Below are positions 58,071 to 64,000 of a DNA stretch of 64,000 nt, piece after piece. Within the stretch, counting starts at the first letter, position 1. Each line of letters opens with the position of its first letter. The notes below the pieces were generated by a model that had not been told where the DNA came from, ran no database searches, and saw nothing but the letters and a program-made list of their open reading frames with translations. Where the stretch lies: assembly GCA_040752855.1 (NCBI GenBank), contig JBFMHP010000037.1:24480-88479 (forward strand), written 5' to 3'. The position numbers and the translations under genes were made by a program. The stretch is from JBFMHP01 sp040752855. Its GTDB lineage: Bacteria > Pseudomonadota > Gammaproteobacteria > RBG-16-57-12.

Positions 58071-58449
58071 CTCTTTTCACAGCTCCCTGTAACAACCCTC
58101 GCCCGCAGATGGGTCAGGGGCTTGAAGCGATTAACACCCATGCGATTCCGCATAGCTCCATTTTTCTGAGCGCTTTAATCGCCACGCAATAGATGACGCG
58201 AGTGTTCCATGCTCCCGTTTCGTCAACTTGCATCCTCTTCTTGGTGCGTAAAAAGATTCCCCTTCGCTGTAACAAAGTACAACCTCATGTATCTCTATTC
58301 GCGCACTGCCACACAGTGATACGGCTTGTCTGGTCTGTAGCTATTCATTGGTGCCAGGCCGATGTGGCAAGAACTCGGTGGCACTGCGATGTGGTGCAAT
58401 TACCAATCCATAACTTTTCCAATTCATTTTCACATTGAGGAGAAAATAT
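58071..58449. other. Leader region between anti-sigma and beta-propeller genes
   Basis: About 380 bases with no supported gene. It holds the ECF promoter at 58268-58295, leaving a 150-base untranslated leader. Another TGTAACAA at 58089-58096 lacks a matching -10 element. Confidence 0.5.
58268..58295 (+). promoter_or_regulatory. ECF promoter of the beta-propeller gene
   Basis: TTCGCTGTAACAAA contains the -35 TGTAAC (58268-58273); 16 bases later comes TATCTC (58290-58295). The same -35 with the same preceding TTCGC and the same spacer precedes the bufferin gene at 59680-59707. Confidence 0.65.
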
Positions 58450-59535
58450 ATGACGAATATCAGAAGAAACTTTATACGAAGCGCAACGACGGCATTATTT
58501 CTGTGTGGTGCCTTGAGTGCGCATGCCGACCTTGGCGCCGCATACACTATGACCAATGCGCCGGACGACAATCAGATTGTCGCGTTCAGCCGTGACGCGC
58601 AGGGGTTCCTCACCAGAAGTGAGACGGTGTCCACTGGAGGCAGAGGCTCCGGCGGAGGACTCGATCCCCTGGCCTCTCAGGGATCGCTGGTACTCGCTGA
58701 CGAGGGCAAGTGGTTGTTGGCCGTCAATGCGGGAAGCAATGATGTTTCCGTGTTTCGCGTGAAAGAGGACGGTATCGAGCTCCGGGACAGGATCGGTTCC
58801 GGCGGGAACTTCCCGGTCAGCGTGACCGTGGCGGAACATGCCGTGTATGTACTCAACAACGGTGCGCCCGCGAATATCACCGGTTTCCGCCTCGAGCATG
58901 GCGGGCGGTTGACCCCGCTGCCCAACTCGACGCGTTCCCTTGGAACCGGGTCCTTCGGCCAGATTGCGTTCGACGCACAGGGGAAGTCACTGGTGGTCGC
59001 CGATAAGGCGAACAACAGGCTGCTCGTGTATCGCATGGATGAGGATGGCGTTCCTGCCACGCCCCCCGTGGTATCGCCCTCCGCAGGTAATGTTCCTTTC
59101 GGCGTCGCTTTCGACAAAACAGGCCATCTGTTGGTCGTGGAGGCTGGCACCAATGCGGTGTCGTCTTATGACGTGCTGCGTGATGGAGGTCTGCAAACCA
59201 TCACCGCATCAGCTGCCAACGGCCAGCGCGCCACGTGTTGGATCACCGTGAATCAACGCGGCGACATCATTACCACCAATCCCGGCACTCATTCGCTGTC
59301 GACTTTCCACGTCGCTGCCGACACCGGGGCAGTCACGTTGCTGAACGGTTCGGCGGGAGCCGGAAACACCCCGCTTGATATCGACGTCTCCAAGGACGGC
59401 CGCTTTGCGTATGCGGTGGACCCGGCCAATGGTGGCGTGGATATGTTCAAGATCGAGCACGACGGCAGTTTGACCGCCCTGGGCGGCGTCGACGGCGGTC
59501 TGCCGCTCTTTGCGCAAGGCATGGCGGTGCGTTAA
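58450..59535 (+). CDS. Exported lactonase-type seven-bladed beta-propeller protein
   Basis: A 361-residue protein. A basic start and hydrophobic stretch ('FIRSATTALFLCGALSAHAD') give a signal peptide, and the body is a propeller of YVTN/lactonase type: 'WLLAVNAGSNDVSVFRVKED', 'SLVVADKANNRLLVYRMDED', 'FGVAFDKTGHLLVVEAGTNA'. Homologues include 6-phosphogluconolactonase-fold proteins, but an enzymatic role for exported ones is not established. It starts after GAGGAGAAAATAT and is preceded by the ECF promoter shared with the bufferin operon. Confidence 0.85.
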   Translation: MTNIRRNFIRSATTALFLCGALSAHADLGAAYTMTNAPDDNQIVAFSRDAQGFLTRSETVSTGGRGSGGGLDPLASQGSLVLADEGKWLLAVNAGSNDVSVFRVKEDGIELRDRIGSGGNFPVSVTVAEHAVYVLNNGAPANITGFRLEHGGRLTPLPNSTRSLGTGSFGQIAFDAQGKSLVVADKANNRLLVYRMDEDGVPATPPVVSPSAGNVPFGVAFDKTGHLLVVEAGTNAVSSYDVLRDGGLQTITASAANGQRATCWITVNQRGDIITTNPGTHSLSTFHVAADTGAVTLLNGSAGAGNTPLDIDVSKDGRFAYAVDPANGGVDMFKIEHDGSLTALGGVDGGLPLFAQGMAVR

Positions 59536-59679
59536 TCGGTTGAGACCGGAAGTCTCAGCAGTCGCTTGTGCGGGAGGGGACGGCAGAGACGCCGTCCCCG
59601 GCCTTTTCGCGCGGCGCACCGTCCTCGCACGCTGACTCTCTCCCTGCTATATCGCACGTCCACATTCTACATTCTTCGC

Positions 59680-59707
59680 TGTAACAAACCCGCTACTCCT
59701 TCGTCTC
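59680..59707 (+). promoter_or_regulatory. ECF promoter of the bufferin operon
   Basis: TGTAAC (59680-59685), a 16-base spacer and CGTCTC (59702-59707), 62 bases before the bufferin start. It matches the promoter at 58268-58295 in -35, spacer length and the -10 TCTC core. Confidence 0.7.
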
Positions 59708-59768
59708 CACCTGCGAGCACCGATTGGGTGCCTCAAAACCAACCTTCAACTCAAAGGAGCAGCAAAAA

Positions 59769-60035
59769 ATGAAAACTCGCAAATCTTCAGTCCAGGCCAT
59801 CATGGCGTCAGCCATTGCGTTGAGTCTAATGGGCGCATCGGCCTCAGCCTTGGCCGCGAAGGACGACATGGAAAAATGTTACGGCGTCGTCAAAGCGGGA
59901 AAAAATGACTGCAAGACTTCTACCAACTCTTGTGCCGGCCACGCCGAGAAGGACGCCGATCCAAGCGCGTTCATCGTCGTTCCCAAGGGGTCGTGCGACA
60001 AGATCGTCAATGGCAGCACCAAGCCGAAGGTGTAA
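59769..60035 (+). CDS. bufA: Bufferin-type DUF2282 RiPP precursor
   Basis: An 88-residue exported small protein. The signal peptide ends near 'SLMGASASALAAKDD'. The mature part has four Cys in the DUF2282 pattern: 'EKCYGV', 'NDCKTS', 'NSCAGH' and 'GSCDKI'. In bufferins, MNIO enzymes convert such Cys to thiooxazole-type groups that bind copper. It is the first gene of an operon with the MNIO enzyme (overlapping TAATG) and its partner protein. AAAGGAGCAGC lies 10 bases before the ATG. Confidence 0.9.
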   Translation: MKTRKSSVQAIMASAIALSLMGASASALAAKDDMEKCYGVVKAGKNDCKTSTNSCAGHAEKDADPSAFIVVPKGSCDKIVNGSTKPKV

Positions 60036-60919
60036 TGGCGATGTCCACGCAACATCGAAACATCAAGTCTCGAGTTGCACACCCGATCCCGGCGCGCGCC
60101 GGGATCGGTCTTCGGGCCGAGCACTATCAGGACGTTTTACAGACCCGTCCTGATGTCGGCTGGCTGGAGGTGCACAGCGAGAACTATTTTGGCGAAGGCG
60201 GGCGGCCGTGGGAGATATTGGGACAGGTTCGTGAGTACTATCCGGTCAGCCTCCACGGCGTAGGATTGTCGTTGGGCTCGACCGACCCGCTCGACGCATC
60301 GCACTTGAAGCAGCTCAAGCGCCTGATCGCCTACATCGAGCCAGGGCTGATCTCGGAGCATGTCTCCTGGTCCTCGGTGCGGGGACATCATTTCCACGAC
60401 TTGTTGCCCCTGCCGTATACCGAGGAGGCGCTCACCCACCTGGCGAGTCGGGTCGTCCAGGCTCAGGAGATCCTTGGCCAGCAGATCCTGATGGAAAATC
60501 TGTCGAGTTACGTGCGCTATGGCCACTCGACCATGAGCGAATGGGAGTTTCTCACGGCTCTGGCCGAGCGCAGCGGCTGCGGTCTGTTGCTGGATGTGAA
60601 CAATGTCTATGTCAGCTCCGTCAACCACCGTTTTGATCCGAAAACGTACTTGAACAATATCGCCGCAGAGATGGTCGGTGAAATCCACCTCGCCGGTCAT
60701 ACACGAAAGTTACACGGAGGTTTTCCCTTTATTATCGATACTCATGATCAGCCGGTTTCGGCGGAGGTGTGGGCCCTCTATGACTATGCCGTGTCACGTT
60801 TCGAAGGCATTCCCGTGCTGATCGAATGGGATGCCGCGCTGCCGCCGCTTTCGCTTCTGGTGGCCGAGGCACAACGCGCACAACAGATAATGGACAGACG
60901 CCATGCACTCACTGCGTGA
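60035..60919 (+). CDS. bufB: DUF692 multinuclear iron oxygenase (MNIO, BufB)
   Basis: A 294-residue TIM-barrel enzyme of the DUF692/MNIO family that modifies Cys of the bufferin precursor using two or three iron ions. Metal-ligand regions are visible: 'SLHGVGLSLGS', 'LISEHVSWSS', 'ILMENLSSYV', 'LLLDVNNVYVSS', 'EIHLAGHTRK', 'IIDTHDQPVS' and 'VLIEWDAALP'. The ATG at 60035 overlaps the bufA stop; the next ATG (60041) is an alternative. The downstream DUF2063 partner overlaps by 17 bases. Confidence 0.93.
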   Translation: MAMSTQHRNIKSRVAHPIPARAGIGLRAEHYQDVLQTRPDVGWLEVHSENYFGEGGRPWEILGQVREYYPVSLHGVGLSLGSTDPLDASHLKQLKRLIAYIEPGLISEHVSWSSVRGHHFHDLLPLPYTEEALTHLASRVVQAQEILGQQILMENLSSYVRYGHSTMSEWEFLTALAERSGCGLLLDVNNVYVSSVNHRFDPKTYLNNIAAEMVGEIHLAGHTRKLHGGFPFIIDTHDQPVSAEVWALYDYAVSRFEGIPVLIEWDAALPPLSLLVAEAQRAQQIMDRRHALTA

Positions 60920-61670
60920 ATTACAACTTGAGATGGAGCGGGCCATCGTGGCGCCGCAGCTTGCAACCGTTCCGCAGGCGCTGATCAGCGATCACATCTC
61001 GAGCCGTCAGCGGTTGAACGTGTACCGTATCAATTTTGCAGCCGGGCACCATGAGGCGCTGGCAGCGGTGTACCCCGTTATCAAACGTCTGGTGGGCGAT
61101 GAGTTTTTCGAGCACACGGCAGCGATCTATCATTATCACGACCTGCGCCTCAGCGCCAATGTGCACGACTATGGCAGGGTGTTTGCGGCGTTTTTGAAAG
61201 ACTTCGCCCCGGTCAAGAATCTTCCCTATCTGCCTGACATCGCTCGCCTTGAGTGGTCTTACCACGAAGTCTTTCACACGGCCACCGATGTGGACCTCAA
61301 TATAAACTTGGATGCGCCAGCAATAGCTGATGATGACATATTGGTACCACACCCCACCCTGCGTTGGATGGAATCTGCGTATCCGGTACTGGAGATATGG
61401 CGGCAGAATCACCAGGAACAAGGCGATCCCGACGACATTGACTTGATGCGGGGCGGTGACCACTTGCTGATCTATCGTACCGACCTTGATGTCGAAATAG
61501 TCCGGTTGAATGCAGCCGAGTATTCACTGGTATCGGCCCTGGCGTGCGGAACTCCGATTGGCGAGGCATTTGCGGTCTGTGCAGACCAGGTCGATGTCGC
61601 AGCCACGATGGCATTTTGTCTGTCTCGCCGGATTTTCACAGCGTTAAAGAAGATGGGTGCCAAATCGTGA
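60903..61670 (+). CDS. bufC: DUF2063 MNIO partner protein (BufC)
   Basis: A 255-residue protein. The N-terminal DUF2063 domain shows 'LRELQLEMERAIVAPQLATV', 'RQRLNVYRINFAAGHHEALA' and 'YPVIKRLVGDEFFEHTAAIY'; the C-terminal half is a winged-helix-like domain. In MNIO systems this protein delivers the precursor to the enzyme. It overlaps bufB by 17 bases and doxX by 4 (GTGA). Confidence 0.9.
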   Translation: MHSLRELQLEMERAIVAPQLATVPQALISDHISSRQRLNVYRINFAAGHHEALAAVYPVIKRLVGDEFFEHTAAIYHYHDLRLSANVHDYGRVFAAFLKDFAPVKNLPYLPDIARLEWSYHEVFHTATDVDLNINLDAPAIADDDILVPHPTLRWMESAYPVLEIWRQNHQEQGDPDDIDLMRGGDHLLIYRTDLDVEIVRLNAAEYSLVSALACGTPIGEAFAVCADQVDVAATMAFCLSRRIFTALKKMGAKS

Positions 61671-62125
61671 AGACGACATCGAACTCCTTCGGTCACAGCT
61701 GGCAATTCATCGCAAGATCTCTGGACTGGTTGGCGTCGCCGGCGTTCTTGCTGTTGCGCATTTGGGTGGCGTTGGCTTTTCTGAAGGCTGGCTATCTAAA
61801 GGTTACAAGTTGGGGTACGACGCTATATCTTTTCCAATACGAATACGCCGTGCCGTTGCTCCCGCCCGTCTTTGCCGCCTATCTGGCAACGTTCGTCGAG
61901 CTGGTGATGCCATCACTATTGTTGCTTGGATTACTGACGCGACCCGCCGCGCTGCTGCTGTTCATCTTCAATATCATGGCCGTCATCAGCTACCCAGACC
62001 TCGATCCCATCGCCGCGAGCGACCATCAGGCCTGGGGTGTGGCCCTGCTGTTACTGGCAACGGCGGGTGCGGGACGCTGGTCGGGTGATCAATGGCTAAG
62101 TAGAAACGTATGCAGGATAGCGTAA
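61667..62125 (+). CDS. DoxX family membrane protein
   Basis: A 152-residue four-helix membrane protein of the DoxX family: 'LLLRIWVALAFLKAGYLKVT' at the first helix and 'ATFVELVMPSLLLLGLLTRP' at the third. DoxX genes are common at the end of bufferin-type operons, where they may reduce quinones or thiols. A GTG start overlapping the bufC stop is used because the conserved region begins at once; the longer frame is inside bufC. Confidence 0.9.
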   Translation: MKTTSNSFGHSWQFIARSLDWLASPAFLLLRIWVALAFLKAGYLKVTSWGTTLYLFQYEYAVPLLPPVFAAYLATFVELVMPSLLLLGLLTRPAALLLFIFNIMAVISYPDLDPIAASDHQAWGVALLLLATAGAGRWSGDQWLSRNVCRIA

Positions 62126-62580
62126 GTGAAAGAGCGGGAATCATTGTTCCTCCTCCGGTCATCTACTTGGGGATGCTTGGCGCCGGGCTGTTTTTCGAAT
62201 GGATTTGGCCCATCCGGATACCGGGCCGGCCCCTAGCCGTGGTGGTGGGTGCAACATTGCTTGTCTGTGGAGTAATCGGAGCCGCTGCGGCGATCCAGGC
62301 CCTGCGGCGCGCGCAAACCCCGATCGATCCCTACAAACCCACGACGGCGATCGTGACCGACGGCCCGTTCCGTTTTTCACGTAATCCGATTTACGTTTCG
62401 AATCTGGTCATCTATGTAGGCCTGTCACTGCTTTTGAATGCATGGTGGGCGCTCGCGTTAATACCGGCGCTGATCTGGGTGATGCAGGTCGGCGTCATCT
62501 CCCGGGAAGAGAACTACCTGGAACGCAAATTCGGAGCGGACTATCTTCACTACAAGCGCCAGGTCCGCCGCTGGTTGTGA
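62110..62580 (+). CDS. Isoprenylcysteine carboxyl methyltransferase-like membrane protein
   Basis: A 156-residue membrane protein of the ICMT/PEMT family. 'TDGPFRFSRNPIYVSNLVIY' and the C-terminal 'REENYLERKFGADYLHYKRQ' (SAM-binding region) are diagnostic. Bacterial members are thought to methylate small hydrophobic substrates. It overlaps doxX by 16 bases, so it belongs to the bufferin operon. Confidence 0.88.
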   Translation: MQDSVSERAGIIVPPPVIYLGMLGAGLFFEWIWPIRIPGRPLAVVVGATLLVCGVIGAAAAIQALRRAQTPIDPYKPTTAIVTDGPFRFSRNPIYVSNLVIYVGLSLLLNAWWALALIPALIWVMQVGVISREENYLERKFGADYLHYKRQVRRWL

Positions 62581-62669
62581 CAAACGCAAAGTAACGCCCC
62601 ATACCTGTGGACGATGTGCGAGATGGTGGAAGTAGAAAGGAGCATTAACTCAATGTAAGGAGAGGGTTC

Positions 62670-63815
62670 TTGCCGAGATTGATTGCGACATTCCTCACGT
62701 GCAGCCTGTTGACCGCTTGCGCAGGCAATATTCCTCAAATACCGGTCCACGGCGAATTGTCCGGGCAACCGATTCACACAACGGTGGATTCGGAGGCCGC
62801 GAAGTATTTTTTAGAGCATTATCTCAAAGGCGAGCGAAGCCGACCCGAATTGGATGCGACGATCGCTTCCATCGAGCGCGATATCGGCGACGAGCTACCT
62901 ACACGTTCCTCCCTCAAAAGCATCGCCGAAAGGCAGTCGACAGATTTTGCAGCCCTGGTTCTGTGGCAGTCATTGTTGCGACGCCCGGAGAACCGGCAAG
63001 CCCAAGATATGTTTTTCGAGGAGTTCTCCCGGCTCAAGGCGCACGTCCAGGGAACTCCCGATCGGCTTCCCGTAAATATGTCCCAATATCTGATCGTCTT
63101 TGTACCGGGTTGGTTTTACAAATCTCAGCCAGAGAATGGCGCCGACTTCTCTCAGCCGCGACAAGCGTTGAGCGCCGCGAGCGCGAGAACGATATTGCTC
63201 GATATCGAAGAAAACGGCGCCGTCGAGCACAATGGCGATCTCATCGCCAACCAACTCATTCGACTCAGCCGCGGCGAAAATAACATCATCCTGGTCAGCG
63301 GAAGCAAGGGCGGCCCCGAAGCCGCGCTGGCGCTGACTACGTTGCACCAAATGGGCGTGCCGAACAGTGTCAAAGCCTGGGTGAACATCGGCGGCACGCT
63401 GCGCGGCAGCGCACTGGCCGACAAGGCGCTGAGGTGGCCCCTGCGCTGGTACGTCAAGCTCTTTGTCATCGGCGGCGGGTCATTCGACGGCATCGAAAGC
63501 CTCACCACGACCAGAAGCGCGGAACGCGCGACCCGCACATCGCTGCCGTCGGATGTTTTCGTGCTCAACTATGTTGGCATTCCCCTCTCCGGCCAGGTTT
63601 CCAAGCGAGCGCGGTTTGGCTATTCCCTGCTGCGCGAAGAGGGGCCCAACGACGGCCTGACGCAGATCGTTGACGAGATTCCTTCCGGCAGCGTGACGAT
63701 CGCCGAGCTGGGTCTGGATCACTTCTTTGCTGATCCCGCGATTTCCCTCAAAACAGTGGCTTTGGCCAGGACCGTGATTCGGCACCTTGAAGATCGCCCA
63801 CCCACACCGCCTTGA
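62670..63815 (+). CDS. Lipoprotein with alpha/beta-hydrolase-like fold
   Basis: A 381-residue protein. The N-terminus 'IATFLTCSLLTACAGNIPQI' has a lipobox (LLTACAG), so it should be a lipoprotein. 'NNIILVSGSKGGPEAALALT' contains a G-x-S-x-G nucleophile elbow, and 'GLDHFFADPAI' may hold the catalytic His. Substrate unknown. The TTG start is supported by AAGGAGAGG seven bases upstream and by the position of the signal sequence. Confidence 0.75.
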   Translation: MPRLIATFLTCSLLTACAGNIPQIPVHGELSGQPIHTTVDSEAAKYFLEHYLKGERSRPELDATIASIERDIGDELPTRSSLKSIAERQSTDFAALVLWQSLLRRPENRQAQDMFFEEFSRLKAHVQGTPDRLPVNMSQYLIVFVPGWFYKSQPENGADFSQPRQALSAASARTILLDIEENGAVEHNGDLIANQLIRLSRGENNIILVSGSKGGPEAALALTTLHQMGVPNSVKAWVNIGGTLRGSALADKALRWPLRWYVKLFVIGGGSFDGIESLTTTRSAERATRTSLPSDVFVLNYVGIPLSGQVSKRARFGYSLLREEGPNDGLTQIVDEIPSGSVTIAELGLDHFFADPAISLKTVALARTVIRHLEDRPPTPP

Positions 63816-63877
63816 CCCGGCGCACACGCTACCGCCCGACGGATGCGCTGTTGAATTTTTTTGGAGGGCTTCTGAAA

Positions 63878-64000
63878 TTATTCACAGCTAGGAGTCTGCG
63901 CGGCAGAAAGAAACGCTGCTGCAAAAGTGGGAGAGCGGCCCGTTTTCTCGATCCTTTTCGTCAGATAGTGCCCACTATCTTCCTCAAACGATCGAAAAAT
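63878..64000 (-). CDS. Open frame running off the right edge
   Basis: Forty codons without a stop, entering from the right edge and ending at TAA 63878-63880 ('GHYLTKRIEKTGRSPTFAAA'). I do not recognise it. The AATTATTCACAG and GGAGGGCTTCTGAAA nearby could be the end of an insertion sequence, making this a transposase C-terminus, but nothing proves it. Confidence 0.25.
   Translation of the reverse strand: MFRSFEEDSGHYLTKRIEKTGRSPTFAAAFLSAAQTPSCE

Noticed and set aside
58089..58096. Additional TGTAACAA resembling the ECF -35 element
   Set aside because: At 16 bases downstream there is TGGGTC, not the TCTC-type -10 seen in the other two sites.
1..64000. CRISPR array, tRNA, rRNA or riboswitch
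   Set aside because: No regularly spaced direct repeats and no recognisable structured RNA gene were seen on either strand; a covariance-model scan would be needed to exclude small RNAs.

Overview
The window is GC-rich, gene-dense DNA of a proteobacterium, most likely a gamma- or betaproteobacterial chemolithotroph or environmental heterotroph; I cannot name a genus. Supporting this are CueR, NorR with a sigma-54 promoter, a flavohemoglobin, HD-GYP and GGDEF/EAL signalling proteins, a bufferin operon, an Aquifex-type aconitase and class I fructose-bisphosphate aldolase. No tRNA, rRNA, CRISPR array or intact insertion sequence was seen.

Positions 1-16 kb form a decaying accessory region. It is full of small stress and detoxification genes: seven YCII/DGPF-domain genes (one partial, one dead), VOC/PhnB proteins, SRPBCC proteins, a DUF899 protein, a GlxA-type regulator and a homocysteine methyltransferase homologue. 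An ECF42-type sigma factor (11523-12773) sits with them. Five promoters with the same architecture, TGTCGA-N17-CGAC on the minus strand, lie before five of these transcription units and define a likely ECF42 regulon. Two attC-like recombination sites (2432-2524, 2967-3031) with a shared downstream leader suggest that part of the cluster came from an integron cassette array. Many genes here are frameshifted, truncated or fused.

Positions 16-34 kb hold metal, nitric oxide and redox functions. CueR faces a His-rich DUF4396 membrane protein across a 19-bp-spacer CueR promoter, and a 259-bp MITE-like element has landed in that gene's leader. An HPP-CBS membrane protein is followed by flavohemoglobin and NorR, with NorR sites, an IHF site and a sigma-54 promoter between them. 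Then come a TPR protein, methyltransferases, a second GlxA regulator, a truncated Ku gene, aconitase, aldolase and an FNR-box-controlled divergent pair. An oxidoreductase, a ferritin-like protein, an orphan NuoI and a DUF5335-like protein follow.

Positions 34.9-55.9 kb are a 21-kb signalling island: a PAS-GAF-PAS-PAS-GGDEF-EAL-receiver protein, a leftward translationally coupled operon (receiver-HD-GYP, an AmiC-like-sensor hybrid kinase, a receiver-kinase) and a rightward tightly packed operon. The rightward operon encodes a receiver protein, a membrane sensor kinase, a receiver-HD-GYP protein, an MglA-like small GTPase, a second kinase, a receiver fused to a PilB/GspE ATPase and two unknown cysteine-containing proteins. 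No pilus structural genes are present, so this looks like a phosphorelay, c-di-GMP and GTPase control module acting on a motor ATPase.

Positions 56-64 kb hold a MarR regulator with a rhodanese gene and paired palindromic operators. They are followed by an ECF sigma/zinc anti-sigma pair with its probable targets: a secreted beta-propeller protein and the bufferin operon (DUF2282 precursor, DUF692/MNIO enzyme, DUF2063 partner, DoxX, ICMT-like). Both targets carry the same TGTAAC-N16-YRTCTC promoter. A lipoprotein hydrolase-like gene and an open frame running off the right edge close the window.
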